A stretch of 64,000 nt of DNA. Source: UBA6898 sp964463135 (GTDB taxonomy: Bacteria > Nitrospirota > Thermodesulfovibrionia > Thermodesulfovibrionales > UBA6898). A model generated the notes under the pieces. It was not told where the DNA came from. It did not search any database and saw only the letters and a list, made by a program, of their open reading frames with translations. The DNA lies in assembly GCA_964463135.1 (NCBI GenBank), contig CAYXBA010000015.1, forward strand, positions 27,608 to 91,607, written 5' to 3'. Shown here one piece after another: positions 35,812 through 43,332 of this stretch; positions within the stretch are counted from its first letter, which is position 1, and each line of letters opens with the position of its first letter. The translations under genes were made by a program, and so were the position numbers.

Positions 35812-35964
35812 TTATTCTTCGACAGGCTCAAGCTTAGGCTTCCGGCGTGCCTTGTTCCAGTACGGAGACTTACAGCTCGGGCAGATCGTTATCTCTTGTT
35901 TCCTGGGGATCCATACGTGCTTGCAGCGCTTACAGTGCAGTTTCTGGATACTCTCAAGTTTCAT
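35812..35964 (-). CDS. 50-residue zinc-ribbon protein (apparently leaderless)
   Basis: The start is ATG 35964 (MKLESIQKLHCKRCKHVWIP). CKRC and CPSC form a rubredoxin-like zinc ribbon. The ATG is only seven bases from a TATACT -10 element, so the message would begin at or next to the start codon. The same arrangement is seen at 43259. Regulator or accessory factor; unknown. Confidence 0.65.
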   Translation of the reverse strand: MKLESIQKLHCKRCKHVWIPRKQEITICPSCKSPYWNKARRKPKLEPVEE

Positions 35965-35971
35965 GTCGATA

Positions 35972-36000
35972 AGTATACCGTAACCAGCCAGTAATTGCAA
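35972..36000 (-). promoter_or_regulatory. Promoter for the small zinc-ribbon gene
   Basis: TTGCAA (35995-36000), 17-bp spacer, TATACT (35972-35977) on the minus strand. The core GGTTACGGTATACT and the trailing CGACATG closely resemble the main leftward promoter at 43267-43295. The spacer contains ATTACTGGCTGG, shared with the other two dyads. Confidence 0.6.
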
Positions 36001-36039
36001 GTATTATTTTTAAAGAGGGTGTCTCGGGTGTTCCTGTAT

Positions 36040-36093
36040 GCAGTGTTTGCCGTGCTACCCGATAGTTTCGTGATAATACACGGCAGACACTGC
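36040..36093 (-). other. Long imperfect hairpin between two small genes
   Basis: GCAGTGTTTGCCGTG and CACGGCAGACACTGC form a 15-bp stem (one mismatch) with a 24-nt loop. It precedes the promoter at 35972-36000 in the leftward transcript and may separate transcription units. No U-run on the minus-strand side. Confidence 0.5.
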
Positions 36094-36099
36094 TGATTG

Positions 36100-36360
36100 C
36101 TACATTCCCGGCGGTCGCTTATCTAAGCCCTTTTCGGCCAGGATTGCCCCGAGGTCGTCAAGATGTAAACAATCGCACATGCACGCTCCGATGACCGGCC
36201 CGCCGATAATCGACGCAATGCTGCCGTTACAGAAGTCATTGCCGGGAACAGCGTCAAACAGGATGCCGATGCTGTTGATGTTTACCGGCCCGCTGCCGTA
36301 TCCAGCCAGAGATACAACCTTGTCTCCGTTCTTGGCTTCTCTTCCGTTTCTGTAATGCAC
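36100..36360 (-). CDS. Hypothetical protein
   Basis: The start is GTG 36360 (HYRNGREAKNGDKVVSLAGY) with GGAGGT upstream, not the earlier ATG. 86 residues. A beta-rich core precedes CMCDCLHLDDLGAILAEKGL. A KOW-like nucleic-acid-binding fold is conceivable from the GDKVVS start. Function unknown. Confidence 0.55.
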   Translation of the reverse strand: MHYRNGREAKNGDKVVSLAGYGSGPVNINSIGILFDAVPGNDFCNGSIASIIGGPVIGACMCDCLHLDDLGAILAEKGLDKRPPGM

Positions 36361-36532
36361 TTTGTTACCTCCAGTAAAGAATAAATTTAAAGGCGATCTA
36401 AGACCGCCCAACAACGCCTTGTTCGGAAATTAAAGAAAATTAACAGCCATGCAGAACAAACATATCAAGCTGACAGGGGATAGAACTGTCTGATGTTTCT
36501 TGTTAATTTTATCCTGCCGCTTATGTCCTGCA
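36361..36532 (-). other. Intergenic stretch with inverted repeat
   Basis: AAAATTAACA (36436-36445) is repeated inverted as TGTTAATTTT (36501-36510), 55 bp apart. No gene is seen. A hairpin or a weak promoter for the leftward gene is possible; the -35/-10 match is poor. Confidence 0.4.
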
Positions 36533-36784
36533 TTATAATATCTTCGAGATTTCCCAACCATCGTCTATTCTCCTTGCAATGCCTGTTGTGTCTCTCAGCC
36601 CTAATTTCTCAATCCCAATCGGGCAATGCCTGAATGGGTGCTTATGATTCTTGCATTGTTCCGGCCTATGTTCGTAATCTCCACAAAAATAAAAACCGTT
36701 CTTCTCAATCAGAATCGGGCATGGGTCTGGATGTGATAACGGAGACATCCGCAGGCAGCAATCACCGCAATGAAAACAATTCAT
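36533..36784 (-). CDS. Cys-rich metal-cluster protein (YkgJ-like)
   Basis: The start is ATG 36784 (MNCFHCGDCCLRMSPLSHPD). The pattern CFHCGDCC, CPIL, CGDYEHRPEQCKNH resembles the YkgJ/Fe-S or zinc cluster family. 83 residues. Accessory; role unknown. Confidence 0.7.
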   Translation of the reverse strand: MNCFHCGDCCLRMSPLSHPDPCPILIEKNGFYFCGDYEHRPEQCKNHKHPFRHCPIGIEKLGLRDTTGIARRIDDGWEISKIL

Positions 36785-36811
36785 GGTAATAGCTACCCTA
36801 TAACCAATCAC

Positions 36812-36982
36812 TCACTCAATGCCACGAACAATTTCCCGTGCCTGCTGGAATTTCTCTTCGCTGAGCAGGCCGGCGGCAATAATCACTTTTTCAACAAGGT
36901 AATATTCATGCAATTCTTTTTCGAGCCGAGCTATTCTTGCTTCAAGAATTCCTTTTGGAGTTCCCAATTCAGTCTTTGCCAT
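36812..36982 (-). CDS. 56-residue helical protein
   Basis: AGGTAAAG precedes ATG 36982. The sequence MAKTELGTPKGILEARIARL continues as an amphipathic helix to EIVRGIE. A small coiled-coil protein between a metal-cluster protein and a methyltransferase. Function unknown. Confidence 0.6.
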   Translation of the reverse strand: MAKTELGTPKGILEARIARLEKELHEYYLVEKVIIAAGLLSEEKFQQAREIVRGIE

Positions 36983-36986
36983 AACT

Positions 36987-37529
36987 TTACCTCAACACCC
37001 AGAACGCCCTCAACTCAGCATGCTCAGGCAACACCTTCTCGGCGGTAAATCCCATAGTCTGAAAAAACAATCTCAAGCTGTCCTCTGTATGCCAGAATGA
37101 GGTGCTGTTACCCCAACTGGATGTAAGAGACGGCACTTCCTGGAAGTGGCTACCCTCGAATACCTTCTTGTCAAACCCTTCTACTGTTGCACGGTCAGAG
37201 CAATTATCAGTGCAGTGGGTATCGATGATTACGATCTTGCCCTGGCACTTCCGTAGCAGCGCTATCTGGTCGTCAAGGGTCAGATGATAAAACAGCCCCA
37301 GGATACAGACTATATCGTATAGTGATAGATCTGCATCTCTCACGTCCTGCTGTAGGAAGGGCCATGTCACCCAACCCGGCACTCTATCTGACCGCGCATC
37401 GATCGAGGTCACCGGAAACCCTATGTCATGGGCTATCTTAGAAAACTTGCAGTGGCCGGCTCCAAGGTCTACAAGCGGGAGCCGCGGCAGTTGGTTTATG
37501 ATTTTATTGAATATGTCCAGCCGCATCAT
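36987..37529 (-). CDS. SAM-dependent methyltransferase
   Basis: A 180-residue protein. LPLVDLGAGHCKFSKIAHDI is motif I, followed by SIDARSDRVPG and LYDIVCILGLFYHLTLDD. Typical class I methyltransferase of the small-molecule type. The C-terminal half contains a possible Cys-His pair (DTHCTDNCSD). It overlaps the next small gene by four bases. Confidence 0.75.
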   Translation of the reverse strand: MMRLDIFNKIINQLPRLPLVDLGAGHCKFSKIAHDIGFPVTSIDARSDRVPGWVTWPFLQQDVRDADLSLYDIVCILGLFYHLTLDDQIALLRKCQGKIVIIDTHCTDNCSDRATVEGFDKKVFEGSHFQEVPSLTSSWGNSTSFWHTEDSLRLFFQTMGFTAEKVLPEHAELRAFWVLR

Positions 37530-37780
37530 CTGAAGATTCCCCCGAAGAAATCCATAATACTGGGAGCGTTTCTTCGCTGAGGAGTGCTATTGATCTCGGC
37601 CGCCCAGGCTGCGAACGTCTCAGGGTTCGGGCATATCTCTCTATTCAACATTTTCCGGACCTGTCCGGGGGTCACCTTGCGGTATTGGCTGAGCCGCGCC
37701 GCTGCTGTGTTGGAGTCGTGGTCCCATCGTTCGAACCAGGCCGCGAGAAGGTGTAGGTGTCGCTGCTGTGTAGGTGTCAT
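37526..37780 (-). CDS. Hypothetical small protein
   Basis: An 84-residue protein. RKVTPGQVRKMLNREICPNP, then PETFAAWAAEI, reads like a short DNA-binding helix-turn-helix. Overlaps the radical SAM gene by four bases. Function unknown. Confidence 0.5.
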   Translation of the reverse strand: MTPTQQRHLHLLAAWFERWDHDSNTAAARLSQYRKVTPGQVRKMLNREICPNPETFAAWAAEINSTPQRRNAPSIMDFFGGIFR

Positions 37781-38637
37781 TGGACTGCCTCCTTATGTTG
37801 ATAAAACCACTGCATGATTCTCCTGCGATCGAAATCGTTCCAGCCCAGGTGTTTCTGTTTCTCGGTAACAACGTTTTCTTTTAGTGCATCAAGCCTGTGA
37901 TACCACATCGGAAGAACTTTAATCCCATGCTCTTCAATCCAGTTACACCGCTTCCATGCTTCATCTACCGTATGTGTCGCATCGTCTTCAAATCCGATCA
38001 GAGCATATGATCTTATGCAGCTCAAAGGGAAACCTGCCGAGCGCAACCGGTCAAACGCGATACCCCATTGCCCAGAATAGTTCATACTATCCAGGGCCAG
38101 CCTTATCATTGGCCGGCCTATCTCTAATAGTCTTTTGGCATGATAATCAGTCAGCAAGCGAGAATCGATACCTTGGTTGAAATCAGCCCAGCCCCAGCCC
38201 TTTAGTCGGTCTATAACTTTATCAAAATGCTCCATTGATGCCCCCATGATATTGTTATCGCAAATAACCGGCAGATCAGGCCAGTCCTCGAGTTCAGTCA
38301 ATGCGCCCTCGTTTTTTGGGACAGCGCAAAACCCACATCTCCGGATACATCCCGTGGTGGTCTTTGTCGCAAGAGGGTTTACTTTTTGCATTATCCCAGT
38401 GTAATGAGTTCCCACGGTTACATGCGGCAGGTCATCAAAAAACGTTGGCATCAACTGTGTCGCCGGGCCTCCCACGACAACCTTGTCATATCCGAAATCC
38501 ACATTCTCAACTTGTGCGTGAACGTGCGGAAGCTTCCACGTAAAAGGTATCGAGATGTATAGGGTCCGATCGACGATCCATGACGTAATGCCTCTGGGCC
38601 ATCTTATTTCAGGAGTTTTAACCGCCAAAACCGCCAC
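37777..38637 (-). CDS. Radical SAM enzyme (phage type)
   Basis: A 286-residue protein. The 4Fe-4S motif is TGCIRRCGFC (C-x3-C-x2-C) near residue 95. Motifs such as PVICDNNIMGASMEHFDKVI, WADFNQGIDSRL and SYALIGFEDDATHTVDEAWK form the partial TIM barrel. This type recurs in tailed phages with unknown substrate. It may modify a base or a protein. The ORF starts at GTG 38637, overlapping the upstream small gene. Confidence 0.8.
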   Translation of the reverse strand: MAVLAVKTPEIRWPRGITSWIVDRTLYISIPFTWKLPHVHAQVENVDFGYDKVVVGGPATQLMPTFFDDLPHVTVGTHYTGIMQKVNPLATKTTTGCIRRCGFCAVPKNEGALTELEDWPDLPVICDNNIMGASMEHFDKVIDRLKGWGWADFNQGIDSRLLTDYHAKRLLEIGRPMIRLALDSMNYSGQWGIAFDRLRSAGFPLSCIRSYALIGFEDDATHTVDEAWKRCNWIEEHGIKVLPMWYHRLDALKENVVTEKQKHLGWNDFDRRRIMQWFYQHKEAVQ

Positions 38638-38725
38638 CTCGATTTCCCAACGCCAGCATCACCCCGCACAAAATAACAAATAAAATTAACGGTATTGTGA
38701 AGTGCGGATTATTTAAAATATCCAT
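38618..38725 (-). CDS. 35-residue membrane peptide
   Basis: MDILNNPHFTIPLILFVILC, then a Gly-rich end (GNRGGGFGG). AAGGAGG precedes the ATG. One hydrophobic helix. Overlaps the radical SAM start. Function unknown. Confidence 0.55.
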   Translation of the reverse strand: MDILNNPHFTIPLILFVILCGVMLALGNRGGGFGG

Positions 38726-38735
38726 CTATCCCTCC

Positions 38736-39053
38736 TTATCTCCATTTCTGTTCATACGCCTCTTCCTGTTTTTTGAGCTGGTCTTTCAGCCTGGCAAATA
38801 ATAGGGGATGAATGATCAGGCATTTCTCGTCGCTTGTACTACTCCAACTCATCGCGCTTCGGGGTAGCATGAAGGCTCCCGGGACACCCTTGAAATTCTT
38901 ATCGCGCTTCGCCCACTTCTTGCGGATCCGCTTCCCCTTGCTTATCGGGAAACGGTATTGCTGTCTGGTCATTGCCATTGCGCTTTCATACACCGGCATG
39001 CCGGACACAAAGTGAGGCAGGACTGACTCAATATTAGATCCGACGCTCTTCAT
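38736..39053 (-). CDS. Hypothetical basic protein
   Basis: The start is ATG 39053 (MKSVGSNIESVLPHFVSGMP), overlapping the lipoprotein stop by four bases. 105 residues. A basic middle (GKRIRKKWAKRDKNFKGVPG) and a helical C-terminus. Possibly nucleic-acid-binding. Function unknown. Confidence 0.5.
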   Translation of the reverse strand: MKSVGSNIESVLPHFVSGMPVYESAMAMTRQQYRFPISKGKRIRKKWAKRDKNFKGVPGAFMLPRSAMSWSSTSDEKCLIIHPLLFARLKDQLKKQEEAYEQKWR

Positions 39054-39244
39054 TTGACAGGCGGGAACTTGCAATCTGTCATCACTGGAACCCATGCGGA
39101 ATAAACAGGGACCCCACCTTTTTCCATACAGCGACTGACTGCTTCGTTAATCATCTGCGTGTTGGAGTCTTGCCTTTTATCTGTCTCGGTGACACAACTA
39201 GTAGCTGACAGTGCAAATAATATCAGGAAAATATACAGCTTCAT
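39050..39244 (-). CDS. Small lipoprotein
   Basis: The start is ATG 39244 after AAGGAGG. Signal MKLYIFLILFALSATSC has a lipobox (S-A-T-S-C). The mature part is about 47 residues. Gram-negative envelope location implied. Might be involved in superinfection exclusion or lysis. Confidence 0.65.
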   Translation of the reverse strand: MKLYIFLILFALSATSCVTETDKRQDSNTQMINEAVSRCMEKGGVPVYSAWVPVMTDCKFPPVK

Positions 39245-39266
39245 TCTATCCCTCCTTTGTTTCATG

Positions 39267-39698
39267 TCAAAACCCTTTCGCTATACGGTCGTATAGCACC
39301 ACATGAACTGTTGCCGCCAAATTCATGCACCCGTTCGTTGGGATATAGATCACGTCTTTACAGAAAGATAGAATCCGTGTTCCTAGCGTCGCGTCTTCAG
39401 CCCCGAAGATATAGAAGGCACGCTCTCTGTGCTTGTACTCAGGCAAGGGGATCGCGCCATCAATAAGGTCCACGGCCACTGGGATGCAGTCATACGGTAT
39501 TACTGTCCGCAAGTCGTCGACCTGAAGAAACGGGAAGTGTCTGTATGCCTTCATCGTGTCAGTGCCTGCCCTTTGGTATCGTTTTCCTGACAGTGCCAGC
39601 ATTGCGACATCAAAGTTTCCACAGGCACGAAGGACACTCCCCACGTTCGCCGGGGTCTTTGGATTGTCCAATCCAATGCAAGCGTATTTATCCCGCAC
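39267..39698 (-). CDS. SpoU-family RNA methyltransferase
   Basis: A 143-residue protein. SPOUT signatures: NPKTPANVGSVLRAC near the N-terminus, YIFGAEDATLGTRILS, VIYIPTNGCMNLAATVHVVL, ending with YDRIAKGF. These are the SAM-binding knot residues. Family members ribose-methylate tRNA or rRNA (TrmH/TrmL). A phage-borne enzyme may act on its own or host tRNA; notably a phage tRNA is encoded at 63.1 kb. Confidence 0.85.
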   Translation of the reverse strand: MRDKYACIGLDNPKTPANVGSVLRACGNFDVAMLALSGKRYQRAGTDTMKAYRHFPFLQVDDLRTVIPYDCIPVAVDLIDGAIPLPEYKHRERAFYIFGAEDATLGTRILSFCKDVIYIPTNGCMNLAATVHVVLYDRIAKGF

Positions 39699-40632
39699 TC
39701 TGCGCCTCCGCTATCCCTCTCATTATCACCTCAGCGACAGCCGGCACTATGCTGTTACCGAGTCGTCTGATTGACTCCACCCTTCCGGGTATCCCATCAT
39801 CCACTCGCAGAACCGGGGGTTGAGCTTGCCACCGGCGATAACATTCATCGGGAACGTGTTGCGGGCATATTGCCCGGGACCGGCGTTGTTCTTCGCATCC
39901 TGCGCTGTCAGGGTAGGCAACAAGGCCCCAATCTTCTTCGACCAGTCCATATCCTTCATCGTCTGCTGAATGTGGCCCAAGGCAAGCGCACTCTGAATAA
40001 TCCGCCCCGCAATTAATACAGACGAGGACCTCGCGGTCTCCGTAGAGGTCGATACAATCAGCGGCGAGGACAACGGGCTCCCATTCTCTCCAAGCAACAA
40101 TCCACATTCGCTTCCGTTCGTGAGGAGCGCCGACATCATTGGCGCCGACGATCTGCCAACTCGCATTGTACCCCCCCCTGGCAAGGTCATCGAGAACAAT
40201 GCCGAGGCCACGCTTTCGGAGGTTGGCGACGTTTTCAATGACAACGTATCGGGGCTTGAACTCGTAGATGATTCGGGCATACTCTGACCAGAGGCCTGAT
40301 CTGGCACCATCAAGCCCGGGACCTGCCCAGGCTGAGGACACGTCCTGACAGGGAAATCCCCCGCAAATAAGGTCAACTGCTCCGGTGATACCATCTCTTC
40401 TCAACCTTTCCGCGGAGATCTCCGCTATGTCTTGGTATATCGGGACCGAAGGCCAGTGTTTTGCTAGTATCTTCCGAGCGTGGGGATCTATTTCGCAAAA
40501 CGCCAGCGTCTCGAGGTCACTACCCCAGACCTTCTCGGCCGCAACAGTGAACCCGCCAATGCCTGAGAATATATCGAGGGTGCGCCATGGGCTTGGGCTG
40601 GCCTGCCGTTGGGGGCTGGTATTGGTGGTCAT
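39688..40632 (-). CDS. C5-cytosine DNA methyltransferase
   Basis: A 314-residue protein. Motif I TLDIFSGIGGFTVAAEKVWG, motif IV GGFPCQDVSSAWAG (catalytic Cys), motif VI YVVIENVANLR, motif VIII VGANDVGAPHERKRMW, and motif X RLGNSIVPAVAEVIMRGI. A Cys pair (CINCGADYSECAC) sits in the target-recognition region. It overlaps the Dam-type methylase start/stop by four bases. Protects phage DNA from host restriction. Confidence 0.9.
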   Translation of the reverse strand: MTTNTSPQRQASPSPWRTLDIFSGIGGFTVAAEKVWGSDLETLAFCEIDPHARKILAKHWPSVPIYQDIAEISAERLRRDGITGAVDLICGGFPCQDVSSAWAGPGLDGARSGLWSEYARIIYEFKPRYVVIENVANLRKRGLGIVLDDLARGGYNASWQIVGANDVGAPHERKRMWIVAWREWEPVVLAADCIDLYGDREVLVCINCGADYSECACLGPHSADDEGYGLVEEDWGLVAYPDSAGCEEQRRSRAICPQHVPDECYRRWQAQPPVLRVDDGIPGRVESIRRLGNSIVPAVAEVIMRGIAEAQSAG

Positions 40633-41929
40633 AATAAAATACCCTGTTCCTGTACTGCTTCGATGCGCTTACACGCTATATCGAAGGACTCCCGGTCCTT
40701 CTCGATCCCGATAAATCCGAACCCCTCGAGTATAGCTCCCCTGCCTGTTGATCCAGAGCCCATGAATGGATCCAGGACAATCCCCCTGGCTGGTGTGATG
40801 AGCCTACAGAGATACCGCATCAAATCCGTAGGTTTTACTGTGGGGTGATTATTCCCCTTGGTCTGGGTATTCTCCACATCTCTTAAAACCGTTCCATGCT
40901 TAAACTGGGGACCGGGGTCGTCCATGCCGTGGTTGCGGTCGGAACGAGATGCTTTGGCACAATAAAAAAATCTTGCCGCTGATCCGGTACCATCGTACCC
41001 CCGCGCCGGTCTCATACCCCGCATATTCTCAAACGACGTAGAGCCTTCGACGCTGCAGTCACTCGGTTTTTCACATCGGGATGTTTTCGAATCAGGAAAT
41101 ATCGACAGCACATCCTCGCTGCCGTCGTGGATGATATTTGCGGGCCAACGGCCTGGCGGGTCATAGTTTTCACGGTCTTTGCCGTATTTACCAAACACAG
41201 AATTCGTCTTGGGTCCATTCCCGAAATCTCCATGCTGATTCTTGCTCTTGCTCTTGCTCTCATCCTCCGTGGAAGCGAAAGGACACGGCACGCATCAATA
41301 TTCAGGCCCCCGCAGCCATGCCCTAAAATATTTTTGACCATTGTCCCGATGATAGGTTTTCTTGCGAGTGTCAAGGGCTCAAATGCCGGCTTAAGTCCGG
41401 TTCCCCAACCCATCCACTCCCTGGCAGATTGTGTGGCTGGAATATCAAATGTCTTGGTGAACAGGCGCTCGCCATCCTTAATCCATGAACCCGATGAATT
41501 TTGGTCTGCCCCGGGGATCATTCTTTTGACTGGCGCAGCTGTCCCAACCACTTCCCGCTCCGCACCCGCCGCTTTATCGATCGCTTTGCTGATATCCAGA
41601 GATTTCGGAAACCCGCTTGCGTACAACCAGCCAATCATGTCCCGAATCTCAAACCCAGCATCCTCGATCCTGACCGCCATACGATGCTGCGTCCTGGTTC
41701 CAGCAAATGACAATAAGTGCCCACCTGGAAGTAGGACCCTCAACACTTCCAGCCACTGTTCCGTTGTCGGCACATCGTAATCCCACTTCTTGCCCATGAA
41801 TTTCAGGCCATATGGGGGGTCGGTAACAACCGAGCTCACCTGAATATCCAGGTCCGGCAATACTTCTTCGCATTTCCCGCAATATAAAACCGCGTTCCCG
41901 ATCTCGACTTTTTCGTTCACCCCGGTCAT
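40629..41929 (-). pseudogene. DNA N6/N4 methyltransferase, broken by a single-base frame change
   Basis: Two ORFs make one enzyme. The upstream part (from ATG 41929) has VVTDPPYGLKFMGKKWDYDV (motif IV). The downstream part (from about 41291) has VLDPFMGSGSTGRGAI (motif I) near the C-terminus and HPTVKPTDLMR, as in beta-group adenine or cytosine-N4 methylases. The frames meet near 41277-41284: NIDACRV is in one frame and PFASTEDE in the next. One extra C would give a continuous gene of about 433 residues. Could be a sequencing/assembly indel or true inactivation. Confidence 0.85.
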
Positions 41930-42126
41930 CTTGGCAGCGTTCCTTCCAGGGGCTTACTGTAACTGTTGCCGTGTGTTCTCTCTTTTCCATATCTAATTTC
42001 AAGGCACTTCCGGCAATAGTATTTATCGGCGTATATCATGTGCAACGCCCCGCTTCCGGGGAGGTTATCGCCAGTTCTCCATACCGTGCCCTGAAATTGA
42101 AATTCATGTTCACATTCTTCTGTCAT
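41926..42126 (-). CDS. Small zinc-binding protein
   Basis: A 66-residue protein: MTEECEHEFQFQGTVWRTGD with a later YYCRKCLEIRYGKERTHGNS. C-x-H and C-x-x-C could bind zinc. ATGA overlap with the methylase gene and possibly a targeting subunit. Function unknown. Confidence 0.55.
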   Translation of the reverse strand: MTEECEHEFQFQGTVWRTGDNLPGSGALHMIYADKYYCRKCLEIRYGKERTHGNSYSKPLEGTLPR

Positions 42127-42642
42127 CTACCCCAGCTCCTTCGCCAGGTCCTTGATGTCGGTGATGGCCTCGGCTACACAGCCCTCGTTGATTTTATCGA
42201 TCATGCCGCGGAGGCGGTTATCAAGCACCGGTCCCAGGGTAGCGAAGAATTGCGCTATCATCTCCGGAATAGGAAGGTGTTGATTGCCTACGCCTGAGCT
42301 TGAGCCCAGGCCTGCGTCGTGCTGTTCTATCGCTGCAGGCTCAGCCTTCTTCGCCTTCCTTCCTTCCTGCTGTAGGCGCAGATCGTTGCCGGCCTTCCTC
42401 TTCTTGGCACATTCAGGGCACCTCGGGCTATTATTCGACTTGGCTTCGTACTCGTTACCACAACCACATATCTTTTTTCTTGCAGGCATTGGATCCTCCA
42501 TGTCTCTGGTTTTAAGGGTATCACTACCCAGTTTCGATATCATGTCTTCGTACTCAATCTTTGCATCGAGCCGGCAGGGGCTGCAGATACCAAGCGGATG
42601 GTTTGTATCCCGGCCGCAGTTGTTGAGGCAGAGACCGGACAT
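42127..42642 (-). CDS. Zinc-finger protein
   Basis: A 171-residue protein. Zinc motifs: LCLNNCGRDTNHPLGICSPC near the N-terminus and KICGCGNEYEAKSNNSPRCP in the middle, then ECAKKR. A helical C-terminus follows (PIPEMIAQFFATLGPVLDNR). Second gene of the leftward operon, adjacent to the RHH regulator; a regulatory or DNA-binding role is likely. Confidence 0.6.
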   Translation of the reverse strand: MSGLCLNNCGRDTNHPLGICSPCRLDAKIEYEDMISKLGSDTLKTRDMEDPMPARKKICGCGNEYEAKSNNSPRCPECAKKRKAGNDLRLQQEGRKAKKAEPAAIEQHDAGLGSSSGVGNQHLPIPEMIAQFFATLGPVLDNRLRGMIDKINEGCVAEAITDIKDLAKELG

Positions 42643-43128
42643 CTATCGGCCTGAAAACAGTGATGCCGTTCTACCCTTTGGCTGTAGCGGTATCATGCCG
42701 GTCTTTATGGCGATTTGTTCGTCTGTTAGTACCTTCTTGGGCTTCGGCGCCAGAAGAATTACCCTTGGTTTTGCTGGCTCCCGCTTCTTCATTGAGCTTG
42801 GTTTCCCGGTCCTTGTGAGGGGCCAGTAGGTTCTGTCTCTGCGGTCCAGGGCTCTGACGTGCCTGAACTCTTCTTTTATTCTGGTGGCAAAGTTTAGGGC
42901 GAGCTTCAGGTCGCTCCCGGGAAGGTTATCGTTGAGACATTTTTTGGTGGCGTACTCGAGCATCGCATTCATGAGGACCCGGCGCACGGAATGGTCCCGG
43001 AGTTTACACAGCTTCTTGAATTTATCGTAGATGGGTTTAGGGATCCCGGTGAGGTGGATGGATTCGTGTTGTAATAGTGCTTCCTTTTCTGATGCAGACA
43101 GCGCGTAAACATCAATAATCTCTATCAT
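42643..43128 (-). CDS. Ribbon-helix-helix-type regulator
   Basis: A 161-residue protein. Residues 22-60 (ESIHLTGIPKPIYDKFKKLC, then RDHSVRRVLMNAMLEYATKK) fit a ribbon-helix-helix dimer. The rest is basic and includes LSGRTASLFSGR-like end (TASLF, a weak clamp motif). It is the second ORF after the main leftward promoter and overlaps a leaderless leader ORF by ATGA. Candidate regulator of the promoter region itself. No CI-like domain. Confidence 0.6.
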   Translation of the reverse strand: MIEIIDVYALSASEKEALLQHESIHLTGIPKPIYDKFKKLCKLRDHSVRRVLMNAMLEYATKKCLNDNLPGSDLKLALNFATRIKEEFRHVRALDRRDRTYWPLTRTGKPSSMKKREPAKPRVILLAPKPKKVLTDEQIAIKTGMIPLQPKGRTASLFSGR

Positions 43129-43259
43129 AGCTCTAGCTCTCCCTGAGAACTTACCGCTGTACTCGGCAAGGGAGGCAGCCCTGTCTTGCGACTCAGGATA
43201 AGCTGACGCGAGTACAGCGGTAAGTTCTGAAGGTGTGGGATCACTCTGCCTAGTGTCAT
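43125..43259 (-). CDS. Leaderless 44-residue leader ORF
   Basis: ATG 43259 lies seven bases from the -10 box, at the expected transcription start. It encodes MTLGRVIPHLQNLPLYSRQL and continues to QGELEL, ending in TGA overlapping the regulator's ATG (ATGA). It spans the whole 20-bp inverted repeat. Probably a translated leader peptide that couples to, or attenuates, the downstream regulator. Confidence 0.5.
   Translation of the reverse strand: MTLGRVIPHLQNLPLYSRQLILSRKTGLPPLPSTAVSSQGELEL
43146..43228 (-). repeat. 20-bp perfect inverted repeat with 43-bp loop
   Basis: AGAACTTACCGCTGTACTCG (43146-43165) is exactly inverted at 43209-43228. The loop can itself pair through GCAAG/CTTGC. It lies in the leader of the leftward transcript. 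It could be an RNA attenuator or anti-termination element, or a protein-binding cruciform. Confidence 0.8.
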
Positions 43260-43266
43260 GTCGGTT

Positions 43267-43295
43267 ATATTACCGGAACCGGCTGGAAATGTCAA
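43267..43295 (-). promoter_or_regulatory. Main leftward promoter
   Basis: Minus strand TTGACA (43290-43295), 17-bp spacer, TAATAT (43267-43272), a near-perfect sigma70-type promoter. No other gene lies between it and the 43-kb leftward block. A dyad (GCCAG-N6-CTGGC, 43296-43311) abuts the -35 box and may be an operator. Confidence 0.85.
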
Positions 43296-43311
43296 GCCAG
43301 TAATTGCTGGC
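43296..43311. promoter_or_regulatory. Operator-like dyad at the leftward -35 box
   Basis: GCCAGTAATTGCTGGC: arms GCCAG and CTGGC with a 6-bp spacer. Related sequences occur near 35783 (CCAGCCAGTGATTGCTGG) and 35985 (CCAGTAATTGC). All lie in front of leftward genes. Probably the site of a phage regulator. Confidence 0.55.
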
Positions 43312-43332
43312 TGGCCGGGGAAGGTTCTAAAT

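Noticed and set aside
43146..43228. Insertion-sequence terminal repeats
   Set aside because: Only 43 bp lies between the arms and no transposase is present; a leader hairpin fits better.
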